Assembly (NCBI RefSeq): GCF_019578655.1
Contig: NC_063256.1
Coordinates: forward strand, 16,998,916 to 17,062,915
Direction: 5' to 3'
Length of the DNA stretch: 64,000 bases
From: Ricinus communis
Lineage: Eukaryota > Streptophyta > Magnoliopsida > Malpighiales > Euphorbiaceae
Shown: in pieces, positions 46,801-58,638 of the stretch
Numbering within the stretch: position 1 is the stretch's first letter
How the letters are laid out: each line of letters starts with the position of its first letter
The notes under the pieces: model-generated
Told to the model about the DNA's origin: nothing
The model's database searches: none
What the model saw: only the letters and a program-made list of their open reading frames with translations
Position numbers and translations under genes: made by a program

Positions 46801-49207
46801 TGTAATGCCCAGAATTTTTTTATATATTTAATAATGAGTTTTTATTTAAGTTAATTTTAGCTTCATTTTTATTTGGTTTAATTTGAAATGATTTAATGAA
46901 AATTTTAATATCAGTCAATTGAATGAGTTATTTTTCTATACCCAATTAGTTTTAAATTTTAAGAATTAATTAAGTAAATTATTTGAGAAATGATTATATT
47001 TTGGTTATTCAAATTTTCTCCAAATTCATATTTATATAAGTAAAATTATATATTGGAAAATTTTGGAAGAAATTGTAAAGGATGTTTTTATAAAAGAATT
47101 TTGGAGAAATTGGCATTTTAATTAGCCAGTGGTATTTAATTTTAAGTTGAAAAATATATAGCAATTTGGTTATTTAATTTAATTGTGTGTTAGGACTAAA
47201 TTAAAAATTTATTTTGGAATAAGGATTAAAAGTATAATTTTATTTTTATGGGGTTCTAATGGAAATTTATGAGTTTGGTATTTTTGTAAATAAATATGTC
47301 GGTCAGGGGTATTTATGTAATTATATATTTTCAATAATTCAAATTTGGCCCAAATTAATTAGTTAAGGACTTAATTGAAAGGATAAAGGAAAGTTTAGGG
47401 GTTAAATTGAAATTCTGCAGGATGAGATTGTAAGTAATTAAGGAAGTTGAGGGACCAAATTGTAATAAGGAAAAGTTCAGGGGTCAAATGTCGATATTGA
47501 AGGGAAAGAAAATCGGGGAAGAAGAAGATAAAGGAAGAGAGATGTTGGGGGAGAGAGAGGAGTGCGCGGAGGAAGGAGGCTGCAAGGCTGGCGGCAAATA
47601 AAATTGCAGTGGCACAGCGAGGAGGAAGTTGGCCGAAGCTTCCTTGCCGCTGTGCGGGGGCTTCCGGCGTCGGTGGTCGCTGATCTTGGTGCCGATCGAC
47701 TCCTCTCGGCCTTAGCTTTGTTTTGGCGGCGGCGGTGTCGACAATGGTGGCCGGAAATGGAGGTTCACGGTGGAGAGAGAAAATGGAGGCAGCCGAGGTT
47801 TTTGGGCATTTTCGGCGAGCTCCAGAGAGCTATGGATGATCTGAGGACATATCCCGACTCTCCTCAGCTCAAGCTTCGCAATGGCACCAGTTTCATAGCG
47901 ATCAGGCTTGTTTGCAAATCGATGGCCGAGATCGTCCGCAGATCTCTCCGGATGATCGGGTGTCATATTGGAAAATCGAAAGCGGGGATCGTCGTCAACG
48001 CGTCGTTGTGAGTTTGATGGTGTGTTCGGATCGTCGATCGGACTCCAGCGACCGGAGGCAAGTCAACCGAGCGATCGAGCGTCTCGGTAATTTTTCTCTG
48101 GCCCGTTGATCTTAGAAATCCTTAGATTTAGAATTGTGCTTATTGTTCTGTGTTGAGTATTTAATATTTGTGAGTCAAAAATAATTGTCTGTCAGTTTGC
48201 CTGCCTCATATTTTGTACTGTAGCGGAGTCGGGAAAATAGTGAAGTTTGGGGACCCGACTCCCATTGTCTGGATTGTTGGATTTTTGAAGTGTTTTCTTG
48301 ACAGGTCCTGGACCCATTTTTACGAGGGGGTAATGTCTATGTTGTAGGGGAGGTTCTGCCGGATTTTCGGTAGAATTCTCTCGAGTCGAGATTCTTAGAC
48401 AGTCAGTCCTAGGAGTCTAGACCTAGGATTAAGGATCGATTGTTTCAGCATTTTGATAAATTGTTTTCCATGACTAGATAGTCCGTTTGTTCGGCTCTCT
48501 CCAACCGAGGCATCGGAGCAGAGCTAAGAGGTTGCCCAATCCTGTGAGTTAAAGTCATTTAATCATTGCACTATTGCTAAGTCTGATTTTAATATGCTAT
48601 TTTAGAATTTGTGCTTAATATGATTATTAGTATCGCAAAATAAATAATTTTACTTGATTATTAATCATTGAAAATAATATAAATATTATTATTAGTAACG
48701 TTATAATAATACAGATATTATTTTTTTTTCGACACGAATTGCACGTTGCCTTATTCTAAATTTGTAATCTTTATTTCGATATGTGATGAATGATTTCGTT
48801 AGACAATGATATTTATTAAATTTGATGATTGCGTTTTGGGAAATGTGGCTTTCGTAGAACATGCCACCTGGTGGGTTGCATCAGGACCGCGTGCGCACCG
48901 GTAATGACCAAAGACAGGTAAAAAGGTTATTATGGATTTGTTTGCCCTGATCGAGCATTGCTCTCTGGGCTGAGTTTAGTTGATTGCCGGAGTTAAGGTC
49001 CCTGATCGAGCAACGCTCTCTGGGCGCCGGCTTAGTTGGAATTCAAGTTTTCAGGCCAGATTAAGGTCCTTGATCGAGCAACGCTCTCTGGGCGCCGGCT
49101 TATTTTGAATTCAAGTGTTCAGGCTGGAGGTAAGGACCCTTATTCGGTGGCCTTACGCCTACCCATTCCCTAGTGCCGGTCACGGGCCCACAGATGGGGT
49201 CGTGACA
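46801..49207 (+). repeat. 5' LTR of the family A element
   Basis: It begins TGTAATGCCC and ends GTCGTGACA. It is 2,407 bp, against 2,983 bp for the partner LTR, because about 575 bp between TAAGGACCC (about 49,138) and TTCGGTGGCC is missing. A GC-rich part (47,560-48,110) carries a 149-codon ORF whose counterpart in the other LTR (52,539-52,913) differs in both ends; no known domain is visible. Three approximately 68-bp sub-repeats with CCTGATCGAGCAACGCTCTC lie at about 48,945-49,137. Confidence 0.93.
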
Positions 49208-49211
49208 AGGT

Positions 49212-49223
49212 TGGTATCAGAGC
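49212..49223 (+). promoter_or_regulatory. Primer binding site of the family A element
   Basis: TGGTATCAGAGC lies 4 bp inside the 5' LTR (after AGGT). This is the standard complement to the 3' end of plant initiator tRNA-Met. Confidence 0.92.
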
Positions 49224-49427
49224 TTAGGTTTAGATTTCCTTCGACCTAAGTTGAAATTTTTCTTAGTACTGCGGAGTTAGGATCAAGTCTGTCTTGTTGT
49301 TTTCATTGACTCTAGTGTCTCAGCCTTCACTTTTAGAGAGTCAGTCTTTCCTTTCTCGTAAGCTTGTCTTTGGTGCTGTGTTGAGGATGAGCTTTGTAGC
49401 GATGGGAAGATCCAAAGCGTGGTAGAC

Positions 49428-51589
49428 TCGTGCCGTTTTCATCAAGTGATTAGTGCAGTCCACCTTTAGAAGCTTTGATTGTTGTTTCGATGGTGGGCAC
49501 CATAGTCAGTTTTTATGCAGAGCGTGGTTGCAGTCGTGTCATGAGCTGCCTCGTCATCGCATCAGGCATCGCCTTATTGAGTAGCGCCAAAGTTAGTGCC
49601 TGGGAAGTCGAGCGGATGTCAGAGCTTTTATGGTTGAGTTGGTGATTGTAAGAAGCTTAAGAAAAGTGGCAGGAGTATTTTCGGATGCTCGGAAATCCAG
49701 AGAAACTTAAGCGAACATTATTTACTTTTCTAAGTAGAACAAGTGTTTTAAAATACAATATTGCGCCCAGTCCCGTAAGAGTGCATTATAGCATTTCACT
49801 ATTAGGCATCCACAAAATCATTTTAGGCATGCATCATACATTGTGCATTGCAACCTTTGGTGATAGGGGCATCATCACCCTAGTGCGCGATATTGTAGAA
49901 TTTTATATAAAGAAAAATGGCTAGAGATTTTATGATTTTAAAAAAGTATTTTTCCAAGATGATAAAGCTTTATCAGTGATGATTATAAAGTAAATAAATA
50001 AGTAAATTTTTCAAAGTAAATTGTGTTAGCTTGGGAATTCTCTGGATGACGAGCTGAGTTGCTGCGAGAGTAAGTCTGTGGTGCTGTAGGCCCCATGTTG
50101 GATTATAAAGGAGGCTTTTGGATTTTAGTCAAAGAGGAATCTTGTGTCAGGATGGCATGGGTTGTGTCGGTTGATGCGATCAGATGGATGTTATGTCCAG
50201 GATGATGTGATGTGGATGTTAAGAATTTTCTGCGCGTGCAGGGGGCACGTCATTAGGAAGGGAATTGGTGAGTGGATTTTTTGGCAGGATCAGAGTTGGC
50301 CCTTCTTGTGTGGAAACCTTGGTTTTGTCGGCAGGTTGGTGAGGTGGTATGTAAGTTGGACTTGCTGCCAAGTAATGTTCTCTGAGGTCAAATCTAGTTG
50401 TTCGTAGGTCTGAGTTGAGGATGTATATTTTCGATCCTTTGCTCGTGTTGGACCCTCAGTGTGTGGAAGTAAGTGAAGTTTTAGTTTTCGAGGGGCAGTA
50501 AGTCAGGATCTCGTGCCGTTTTCATCAAGTGATTAGTGCAGTCCGCCTTTAGAAGCTTTGATTGTTGTTTCGATGGTGGGCACCGCAGTCAGTTTTTGTG
50601 CAGAGCGTGGTTGCAGTCGTGTCATGAGCTGCCTCATCATCGCATCAGGCATCGCCTTATTGAGTAGCACTGAAGTTAGTGCTTGGGAAGTCGAGCGAAT
50701 GTCAGAGCTTTTATGGTTGAGTTGGTGATTGTAAGAAGCTTAAGAAAGGTGGCAGGAGTATTTTCGGATGCTCGAAAATCCAGAGAAACTTAAGCGAACA
50801 TTATTTATTTTTCTAAGTAGAACAAGTGTTTTAAAATACAATATTGCGCCCAGTCCCGTAAGAGTGCATTATAGCATTTCACTATTAGGCATCCACAAAT
50901 TCATTTTAGGCATGCATTATACATTGTGCATTGCAACCTTTGGTGATAGGGGCATCATCACCCTAGTGCGCGATATTGTAGAATTTTATATAAAGAAAAA
51001 TGGCTAGAGATTTTATGATTTTAAAAAAGTATTTTTCCAAGATGATAAAGCTTTATCAGTGATGATTATAAAGTAAATAAATAAGTAAATTTTTCAAAGT
51101 AAATTGTGTTAGCTTGGGAATTCTCTGGATGACGAGCTGAGTTGCTGCGAGAGTAAGTCTGTGGTGCTGTAGGCCCCATGTTGGATTATAAAGATTTGGA
51201 TTTTAGTTAAAGAGGAATCTTGTGTCAAGATGGCATGGGTTGTGTCGGTTGATGCGATCAGATGGATGTTATGTCGAGGATGATGTGATGTGGATGTTAA
51301 GAATTTTCTGCGCGTGCAGGGGGCACGTCATTAGGAAGGGAATTGGTGAGTGGATTTTTTGGCAGGATCAGAGTTGGCCCTTCTTGTGTGGAAACCCTTG
51401 GTTTTGTCGGTAGGTTGGTGAGGTGGCATGTAAGTTGGACTTGCCGCCAAGTAATGTTCTCTGAGATCAAATCCAGTTGTTTGTAGGTCTGAGTTGAGGA
51501 TGTATATTTTCGATCCTTTGCTCGTGTTAGACCCTCAGTGTGTGGAAGTAAGTGAAGTTTTAGTTTCCGAGGGGTAGTAAGTCAGGATC
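49428..51589 (+). repeat. Tandem duplication filling the retrotransposon interior
   Basis: Copies are 49,428-50,510 (1,083 bp) and 50,511-51,589 (1,079 bp). Both start TCGTGCCGTTTTCATCAAGT and end AGTCAGGATC, with only scattered substitutions and small indels. Each carries the same two small ORFs: 79 codons (49,685-49,924; 50,768-51,007) and 63-87 codons (50,144-50,407; 51,222-51,413). They show no known motif. Their similarity reflects recent duplication, so it is not evidence of selection on protein. Confidence 0.93.
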
Positions 51590-51763
51590 GCGGATTCTCA
51601 GGTTCGCCAGTTTGCTTAAGGATTTTGTCGATGGGTCTTGTGATTGAGTTTATTTCTACCGAGGAAAAGTTCTCGAGAAGCTGGGTGGAGATGAGAGGTT
51701 CCTAATTAGTTTCAGTCTTAAGTGAAGCTCCTTTTCTTTTAAATTCGAGGACGAATTTTTTTT

Positions 51764-51777
51764 TAAGAGGGGGAGAA
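51764..51777 (+). promoter_or_regulatory. Polypurine tract of the family A element
   Basis: AAGAGGGGGAGAA followed by TG of the 3' LTR, the expected plus-strand primer for reverse transcription. Confidence 0.85.
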
Positions 51778-54760
51778 TGTAATACCCAGAATTTTTTTAT
51801 ATATTTAATAATGAGTTTTTATTTAAGTTAATTTTAGCTTCATTTTTATTTGGTTTAATTTGAAATAATTTAATGGAAATTTTAATATTAGTCAATTGAA
51901 TGAGTTATTTTTCTATACCCAATTAGTTTGAAATTTTAAGAATTAATTAAGTAAATTATTTGAGAAATGATTATATTTTGGTTATTCAAATTTTGCCCAA
52001 ATTCATATTTATATAAGTAAAATTATATATTGGAAAATTTTGGAAGAAATTGTAAAGGATGTTTTTATAAAAGAATTTTGGAGAAATTAGTATTTTAATT
52101 AGCCAGTGGTATTTAATTTTAAGTTGAAAAATATCTAGCAAATTAGTTATTTAATTTAATTGTGTGTTAGGACTAAATTGAAAAGTTATTTTGGAATAAG
52201 GATTAAAAGTATAATTCTATTTTTATGGGGTTCTAATGGAAATTTGTGAATTTGGTATTTTTGTAAATAAATATGTCGGTCAGGGGTATTTATGTAATTA
52301 TGTATTTTCAATAATTCTAATTTGGCCCAAATTAATTAGTTAAGGGCTTAATTGAAAGGATAAAGAAAAGTTTAGGGGTTAAATTGAAATTCTGCAGGAT
52401 GAGATTGTAAGAAATTAAGGAAGTTGAGGGACCAAATTGTAATAAGGAAAAGTTCAGGGGTCAAATGTCAATATTGAAGGGAAAGAAAATCGGGGAAGAA
52501 GAAGAAAAAGGAAGAGAGATGCCGAGGGAGAGAGAGGAGTGCACAGAGGAAGGAGAGCTGCGGCCGTCCGTCCGGGCGTAGGGCAAAGTCATGGCCAATG
52601 CGAGGAGGAAGTTGGCCGAAGCTTCCTTGCCGCCGTGCGGGCGCTTCCGGAGTCGGTGGTCATTGATCTTGGTGCCGATCGACTCCTCTCGGGCTTAACT
52701 TTGTTTTGGCGGCGGCGGTGTCGACAATGGTGGCCAGAAACGGAGGTTCACGGTAGAGAGAGAAAATGGAGGCAGCCGAGGTTTTTGGGCATTTCCTGCG
52801 AGCTACAGCGAGCTATGGACGATCAGAGGACATATCCCGACTCTCCTCAGCTCAAGCTTCGCAGTGGCACCGGTTTCATGGCGATCGGGCTCCGTTTGCA
52901 AATCGATCGCTGAGATCGTCCGCAGATCTCTCCGGACGATCAGGTGTCATATTGGAAAATCCAAAGCGGGGATCGTCGTCAATGCGTCGTTGTGAGTCCA
53001 ATGGTGTGTTCGGATCATCGATCGGACTCCGGCGGCCGGAGGGAAGTCGACCGAGCGATCGAGCGTCTCGATAATTTTTCTCTGGCCCGTTGATCTTGGA
53101 AATCCTTTGATTTAGAATTGTGCTTATTGTTCTGTGTTGAGTATTTAACATTTGTGAGTCAAAAATAATTGTCTGTCAGTTTGTCTTCCTCGTATTTTGT
53201 GCTGTAGCAGAGTCGGGAAAATAGTGAAGTTTGGGGACCCGACTCCCGTTGTCTGGATTGTTGGATTTTTGAAGTGTTTTCCTGGCAGGTCCTGGACCCG
53301 TTTTTACGAGGGGGGTAATGTCTATGTTGTAGGGGAGGTTCTGCCGGATTTTCGGTAGAATTCTCCCGAGTCGAGATTCTTAGACAGTCAGTCCTAGGAG
53401 TCTAGACCTAGGATTAATGATCGATTGTTTCAGCGTTTTGATAAATTGTTTTCCGTGACTAGATAGTCCGTTTGTTCGGCTCTCTCCAACCGAGGCACCG
53501 GAGCAGAGCTAGGAGGTTGCCCAATCCTATGAGTTAAAGTCATTTAATCATTGCACTATTGCTAAGTCTGATTTTAATATGCTATTTTAGAATTTGTGCT
53601 TAATATGATTATTAGTATCGCAAAATAAATAATTTCACTTGATTATTAATCATTGAAAATAATATAAATATTATTATTAGTAACGTTATAATAATACATA
53701 TATTTTTATTTTTTTCTCGACACGAATTGCACGTTGCCTTATCCTAAATTTTTAATCTTTATTTCGATATGTGATGAATGATTTCGTTAGACAATGATAT
53801 TTATTAAATGTGATGATTGCGTTTTAGGAAATGTGGCTTTCGTAGAACATGCCACCTGGTGGGTTGCATCAGGACCGCGTGCGCACCTGTAATGATCAAA
53901 GACAGTTAATAAGATTATTATGGATTTGTTTGCCCTGATCGAGCATTGCTCTTTGGGCTAAGTTCAGTTGATTGCCGGTGTAAAGGTCCCTGATCGAGCA
54001 ACTCTCTCTAGGCGCCGGCTTAGTTGGAATTCAAGTGTTCAGGCCGGATTAAGGTCCCTGATCGAGCAACGCTCTCTGGGCGCCGGCTTATTTAGAATTC
54101 AAGTGTTCAGGCTGGAGGTAAGGACCCTGATCGAGCTTCCTCTCTAGGCGCCAGACCTGTTGGATTAAAAGAGCCGAAAGGCTACTAGAATTTGGGGTTA
54201 GGGTTTTACTGAGCTACTCGTCCTGTAAAAGTAAAAATTTATTTTATTTATTTATTTATTTGTTATGGTATGATTATAATATGAGTTGTATTTACGTGCA
54301 TGGTTTGATATACTGATTCGAATAATTAATATTTTATGTGAAAACTGCAATAGTCTCTAGATTACTTGATTTTAACTCACTCGCGAGACTGACAGTCTCA
54401 ATTTATTTTTTTTCAGATGCATGACTGTTAGTCTTCCCGCGACTCTTATTCAGTAATCCGACTCCTTCATCATCGGGTGATGTATTTGATTTGGTATGTA
54501 AATTGGAAAATCTTAGATTCTCCGTAGTAGTAATAGTAGATGTATCAGTTGTAAATTTTCTGAATTTCGGGTCTCGCCTAATTTTTCTGGCAGACCGAAT
54601 TAATTGTAAATTTAATGGTTACGAAATTGTGGAATCAATAGTATTAATTGAGATGACATTTGATTGAGTTAGTGAGTGTCAGGCTTACTACGGGATTCGG
54701 TGGCCTTACGCCTACCCAATCCCTAGTCCCGGTCACGGGCCCACGGATGGGGTCGTGATA
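51778..54760 (+). repeat. 3' LTR of the family A element
   Basis: It begins TGTAATACCC and ends GTCGTGATA, where the terminal CA has become TA. It is the longer, probably ancestral form. Its part from 54,135 to about 54,700 is absent from the 5' LTR but is recognisable in the minus-strand copies at 22,447 and 42,268 (for example 'gactgtcagtctcg' and 'gtaagcctgacactcac'). LTR lengths near 3 kb are long for plant elements. Confidence 0.93.
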
Positions 54761-56099
54761 GAAGGAGAGGTATATTTGTCAATATTAGAAAACAATCCCG
54801 TAAGAGGGTTATATCTTTCAACATGAGAAAACAACCCCAAAAAAGTAGTATATTTATCAATATGACAAAATAACCCCGTAAAAGGGGTATATTTGTCAAT
54901 ATTAGAAAACAATCCTGTAAGAGTGGTATATTTGTCAATATCAGAAAACAACCCCGTAAGAGTGGTATATTTGTCAATATTATAAAACAACCCCGTAAGA
55001 GGGATGTATGTTACAGCATGAGAAAACAACCCACAAAAAGTGGTATATTTTCTAATATGAGAAAACAACCCTGAAAGAGGGGTATATTTGTCAGTATTAG
55101 AAAACAACCCCGTAAGAGGGGTATATATTTTAACATGAGAAAACAACCCTAGAAAAGTGGTATATTTGTCAATATGACAAAACAACCCCTTAAGAGGGGT
55201 ATATTTGTCAATATTAAAAGACAACGCTGTAAGAGGGGTATATCTTTCAACATGAGGAAACAACCCCAAAAAAGTGGTATATTTGTCAATAAGAGAAAAA
55301 AACCCCGTAAGAGTGTCATATTTACCAATATTAGAAAACAACCCCGTAAGAGGAGTATATCTTTCAACATGAGAAACAACCCCAAAAAAGTGGTATAATT
55401 GTCAATATTAGAAAACAACCCCGTAGGAGGGGTATATTTATCAATATTAAAAAAATAATGTCGTAAGAGGGGTATTTCTTTCAACATGAGAAAATAATCT
55501 TAAAAAATCGTATATTTGTCAATTTAAGAAAACAACCCCGTAAGATTGGTATATTTGCCAATATTAGAAAACAACCCCGTAAGAGGGTTTTATTTATCAA
55601 TATTAGAAAACAACCCCAAGAAAGTGGTATATTTGTCAATATGACAAAACAACCCTGTAAGAGGGGTATATTTGTCAATATTACAAAACAACACCGTAAG
55701 AGGGGTATATCTTTCAACATATGAGAAAACAACCCTTAAAAAGTGGTATATTAATTAATATGAGAAACAACCCCGTAAGAGTGTTATATTTATCAATATT
55801 AGAAAACAACACTATAAGAGGGGTATATCTTTCAAAATGAGAAAACAACCCAAAAAAAGTGGTATATTTGTCAATATGACAAAACAACCCTGTAAGGGGG
55901 CTATATTTGTCAATATTAGAAAACAACCCCGTAAGTGTGGTATATTTGTCAATATTATAAAACAACATAGTAAGTGGGGTATATCTTTCAACATGAGAAA
56001 ACAACCCCAAAAAAGTAGTATGTTTGTGAATATGAGAAAATAACCCCGTAAGAGGGTTTTGTTTGTCAATATTAGAAAACAACCCCTTAAGAGGCGTAT
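54761..56099. repeat. 39-bp minisatellite, block D
   Basis: About 34 units, starting in register with block C after removal of the retrotransposon. Variants with AAAAAAGTGG dominate more than in block A. Confidence 0.95.
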
Positions 56100-57430
56100 T
56101 GATGGGCTACTGATGCAACCTACACCTAAGGCAGTGATGCAGTCTAGCACTAGTGAGTATCAAGGTCGTATCCCTGGAGATCAGGTGAACCTAAAGTTAC
56201 TACTGCTCACTATGTTATCTAGTCTGAAATAAGGTGTGAGTTGTCTAAATTAATTAACTAATGATTATGAATGCAAATAAAGGAACAAGCAGCAACTGAC
56301 AATCGAAAGACAACCGTAACAAAAGAAGCAAACCCGAAGGGGAGCTAAGTGATGGAAATCTAAGGTTGATTTTATAAATTACCAATCTTGCTACCCGTGC
56401 CTAAATCCTAAATCGAACTCGGCTCCTCTCTCGAGCTCACCAAGTTCCTAAACCTGCACTAACCTAATACAAGCTCTTCCTATCAGATTATTACAGATTA
56501 GCATTAAGCGTGATTTAGATCTATTCAGAGTTGTTAATTCTTAATCTGGCGAGTGAATTAACCTTATCTCTAAGTGTTAATTACTAGTTCTTACTATTCA
56601 ATTTCCAGTTGTAACAAGCATTTCTCATTGTCAACAAACATCCAAATAGACAATTAATTCAACGTCTCAAATTAACTGAATCAAACTTTATTACTAAACA
56701 ACAAGAAGATTACAAGAATGGCAAATAAAAATCTAATAATTAAGCACAATCCATCAACAAAGGTGAACCCCAATGGGTTCGGCAGCCCTAACTACTCATA
56801 ATGAAAGAAACAAATACAAAAGGAAATAAATAACAGAAAAGGAAATGGAACATGTAATCCCTCTTCTCTCGAATCGAAGTGGAAATGTCGCAAGCGCCAA
56901 CTCTGAGACTAGCTTCAAGTATGGATCTTGAATGTCTCGGTCAATCATCTAGAACCTTCAATGTTTGCTTGAATCTCTCAAATCAGTCCTTTGAACTGAC
57001 ATTAGTCTCCCAAAAAGTTAAGAACAGAGGTGTAGAAGTGAAGGGTCGCGCGTGTAGAGAAGTCTAGAAATCAGAAGCGTAACCCTCTCTCATTTTGCGT
57101 GCGCCTACTTATATAGGCAGAAGTGTCCTAGCCCGTGCTATGGCCCGTGCAACGGTCTGTGCAAATGTACATGGCCGTGCAATTGCGCATGCAAATGCCT
57201 CGAATTATGCGCCAATCAAGGAATCAAATCCGACAAGCATCTAATAGCGTAAATCACCCACATAGCTTGGTTTATGCCCGAAAATCAATCAATTTCCCAT
57301 CAAGGAGTCTGAAAACCTAAAAAGTCAGAAACATACCAAAGTGCGATCAAACAGGAATAAATATGACTCAAAATACACGAATAAACGACTGATAAACAGT
57401 CAGTAAATATGCATAGAATCATTTACATCA
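56100..57430 (-). mobile_element. Solo LTR (Ty3/gypsy family B) inserted in the minisatellite
   Basis: The 1,331-bp segment TGATGGGCTACTG ... CATTTACATCA is homologous to the LTR at 60,279-61,556. Flanks are CGTAT (56,095-56,099) and GGTAT (57,431-57,435), a target duplication with one mismatch. A TATA box on the minus strand (CTATATAAGTAGG, about 57,104-57,116) gives the orientation. The part about 57,130-57,200 with repeated 'ggcccgtgc' phrases is missing in the other copy. The two ORFs here have no known domain. Confidence 0.9.
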
Positions 57431-57510
57431 GGTATATTTGTCAATATTAGAAAACAACCCCATAAGTGGATGTATCTTTCAACATGAGAAAACAACCCTA
57501 ATAAGTGGTA
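57431..57510. repeat. 39-bp minisatellite, block E (right edge)
   Basis: The last two or so units, ending AATAAGTGGTA, after which an unrelated satellite begins. Confidence 0.92.
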
Positions 57511-58638
57511 GAAATGTATCATCGACCAGATCCAAACTCCTCGCAACAGGGGGTGCGCATAAGCTTCAGCCACATGAGGTCAGGCAATATAATTGAATGA
57601 CATGCCCTCTCAGTGCAACATCCGCCTAATAACACGCCTAAGCTTAGAGATCAATTCCAGCCTTAACATAAGCATGCGCTCGTGCAAGATCTGCATCGTT
57701 GGTAGGATACGAACTCCCATGCTAAGAACTTTTCGCCACACCACCTCAAGCAATACAACCGAATGACATTGCCCTTAGAGTGCAACATCCAATCATTAGC
57801 ACGTTGGAGCACAACGGTCATCTCCAGCCTCAATACAAGCATAAGCCCATGCTAGACATGTATCATCTACCAGATCCAAACTCCTTGCAACAGAGAATGC
57901 ACATAAGCTTCCGCCACACAAGGTCAGGCAATACAATTGAATGACATGCCCTCTCAGTGAAACACCCGCCTAATAACACGCCCAAGCTCAGAGATCATTT
58001 CCAGCCTTAATATAAGCATGCGCCCGAGCAAGATCTGCATCGTCAGTAGGATACAAATTCTGTGCAAATAGCTTTCGTCACACCACCTCAGGCAATACAA
58101 TTGAATGATATGCCCTCATAATGCAACATCATCAGCACTATCTGACGCCCGAGCATGTAGCTCATCTCCAGCTCAACATAAACACAAGCCTAAGCTAGAC
58201 ATGTATCATCGACCGGATCCAAACTCCTCGAAACAGGGAGTGCACATAAGCTTCCGTGACACAAGATCAGGAAATACAATTGAATGACATGCCCTCTCTA
58301 TGCAACATTTGCCTAATAACACGCCCAAGCTCAGTGCTTATCTCCAGCCTTAACATAAGCATGCGCGGATGCAAGATCTGCATCATCGAAAGGATCAAAA
58401 GTAGGTGCATAGGATGCCCCAGCACTTCAGCTCGTCTCTAGCCTCAACACAAGCACAGGCCCATACAAGAAATGTATCATCGACCGGATCCAAACTCCTC
58501 GCCAATAGGGAGTGCGCATAAGCTTCTGCGACATGAGGTCAGGCAATACAATTGAATGACATGCCCTCTCAGTGCAACATCTGCCTAATGAGTAAGCATC
58601 ACCCACACCATGCATTGACAACCTATTAGCACGCTCTT
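57511..58638. repeat. Satellite array: about 343-bp dimers of about 171-bp subunits
   Basis: The phrase ATGTATCATC(G/T)ACC(A/G)GATCC starts at 57,514, 57,858, 58,201 and 58,472, giving steps of 344, 343 and 271 bp. Within each unit a second, diverged half repeats the same landmarks: AATACAA..GAATGACAT, GCAACATCC, TCCAGCCT.AA.A.AAGCAT. So the basic monomer is about 171 bp in two types. There are a little over three dimers. ORFs across it (58,105-58,441 and 58,427-58,621) are read through repeats. Confidence 0.9.

Larger units (their letters stand above)
46801..54760 (+). mobile_element. Complete non-autonomous LTR retrotransposon (family A), 7.96 kb
   Basis: LTRs at 46,801-49,207 and 51,778-54,760 enclose 2,570 bp with a primer binding site and a purine tract but no gag or pol. 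GAAGG flanks both sides (46,796-46,800 and 54,761-54,765), and the empty site reads as a normal minisatellite unit. The tail CGAGGACGAATTTTTTTTTA followed by AGAGGGGGAGAATG resembles the 3' end of Del/Tekay-type Ty3/gypsy elements, so this is probably a non-autonomous derivative (LARD-like) moved by enzymes of a related element. The interior is mostly a 1.08-kb tandem duplication. Solo or partial LTRs of the family are at 22,447, 28,735, 29,838 and 42,268. Confidence 0.95.

Noticed and set aside
47562..48109. 149-codon ORF as a host gene
   Set aside because: It lies inside an LTR and the matching ORF in the partner LTR (52,539-52,913) has different ends; no domain is recognised.
57511..58621. 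Small ORFs across the satellite
   Set aside because: They run through tandem repeat units and have no conserved frame.
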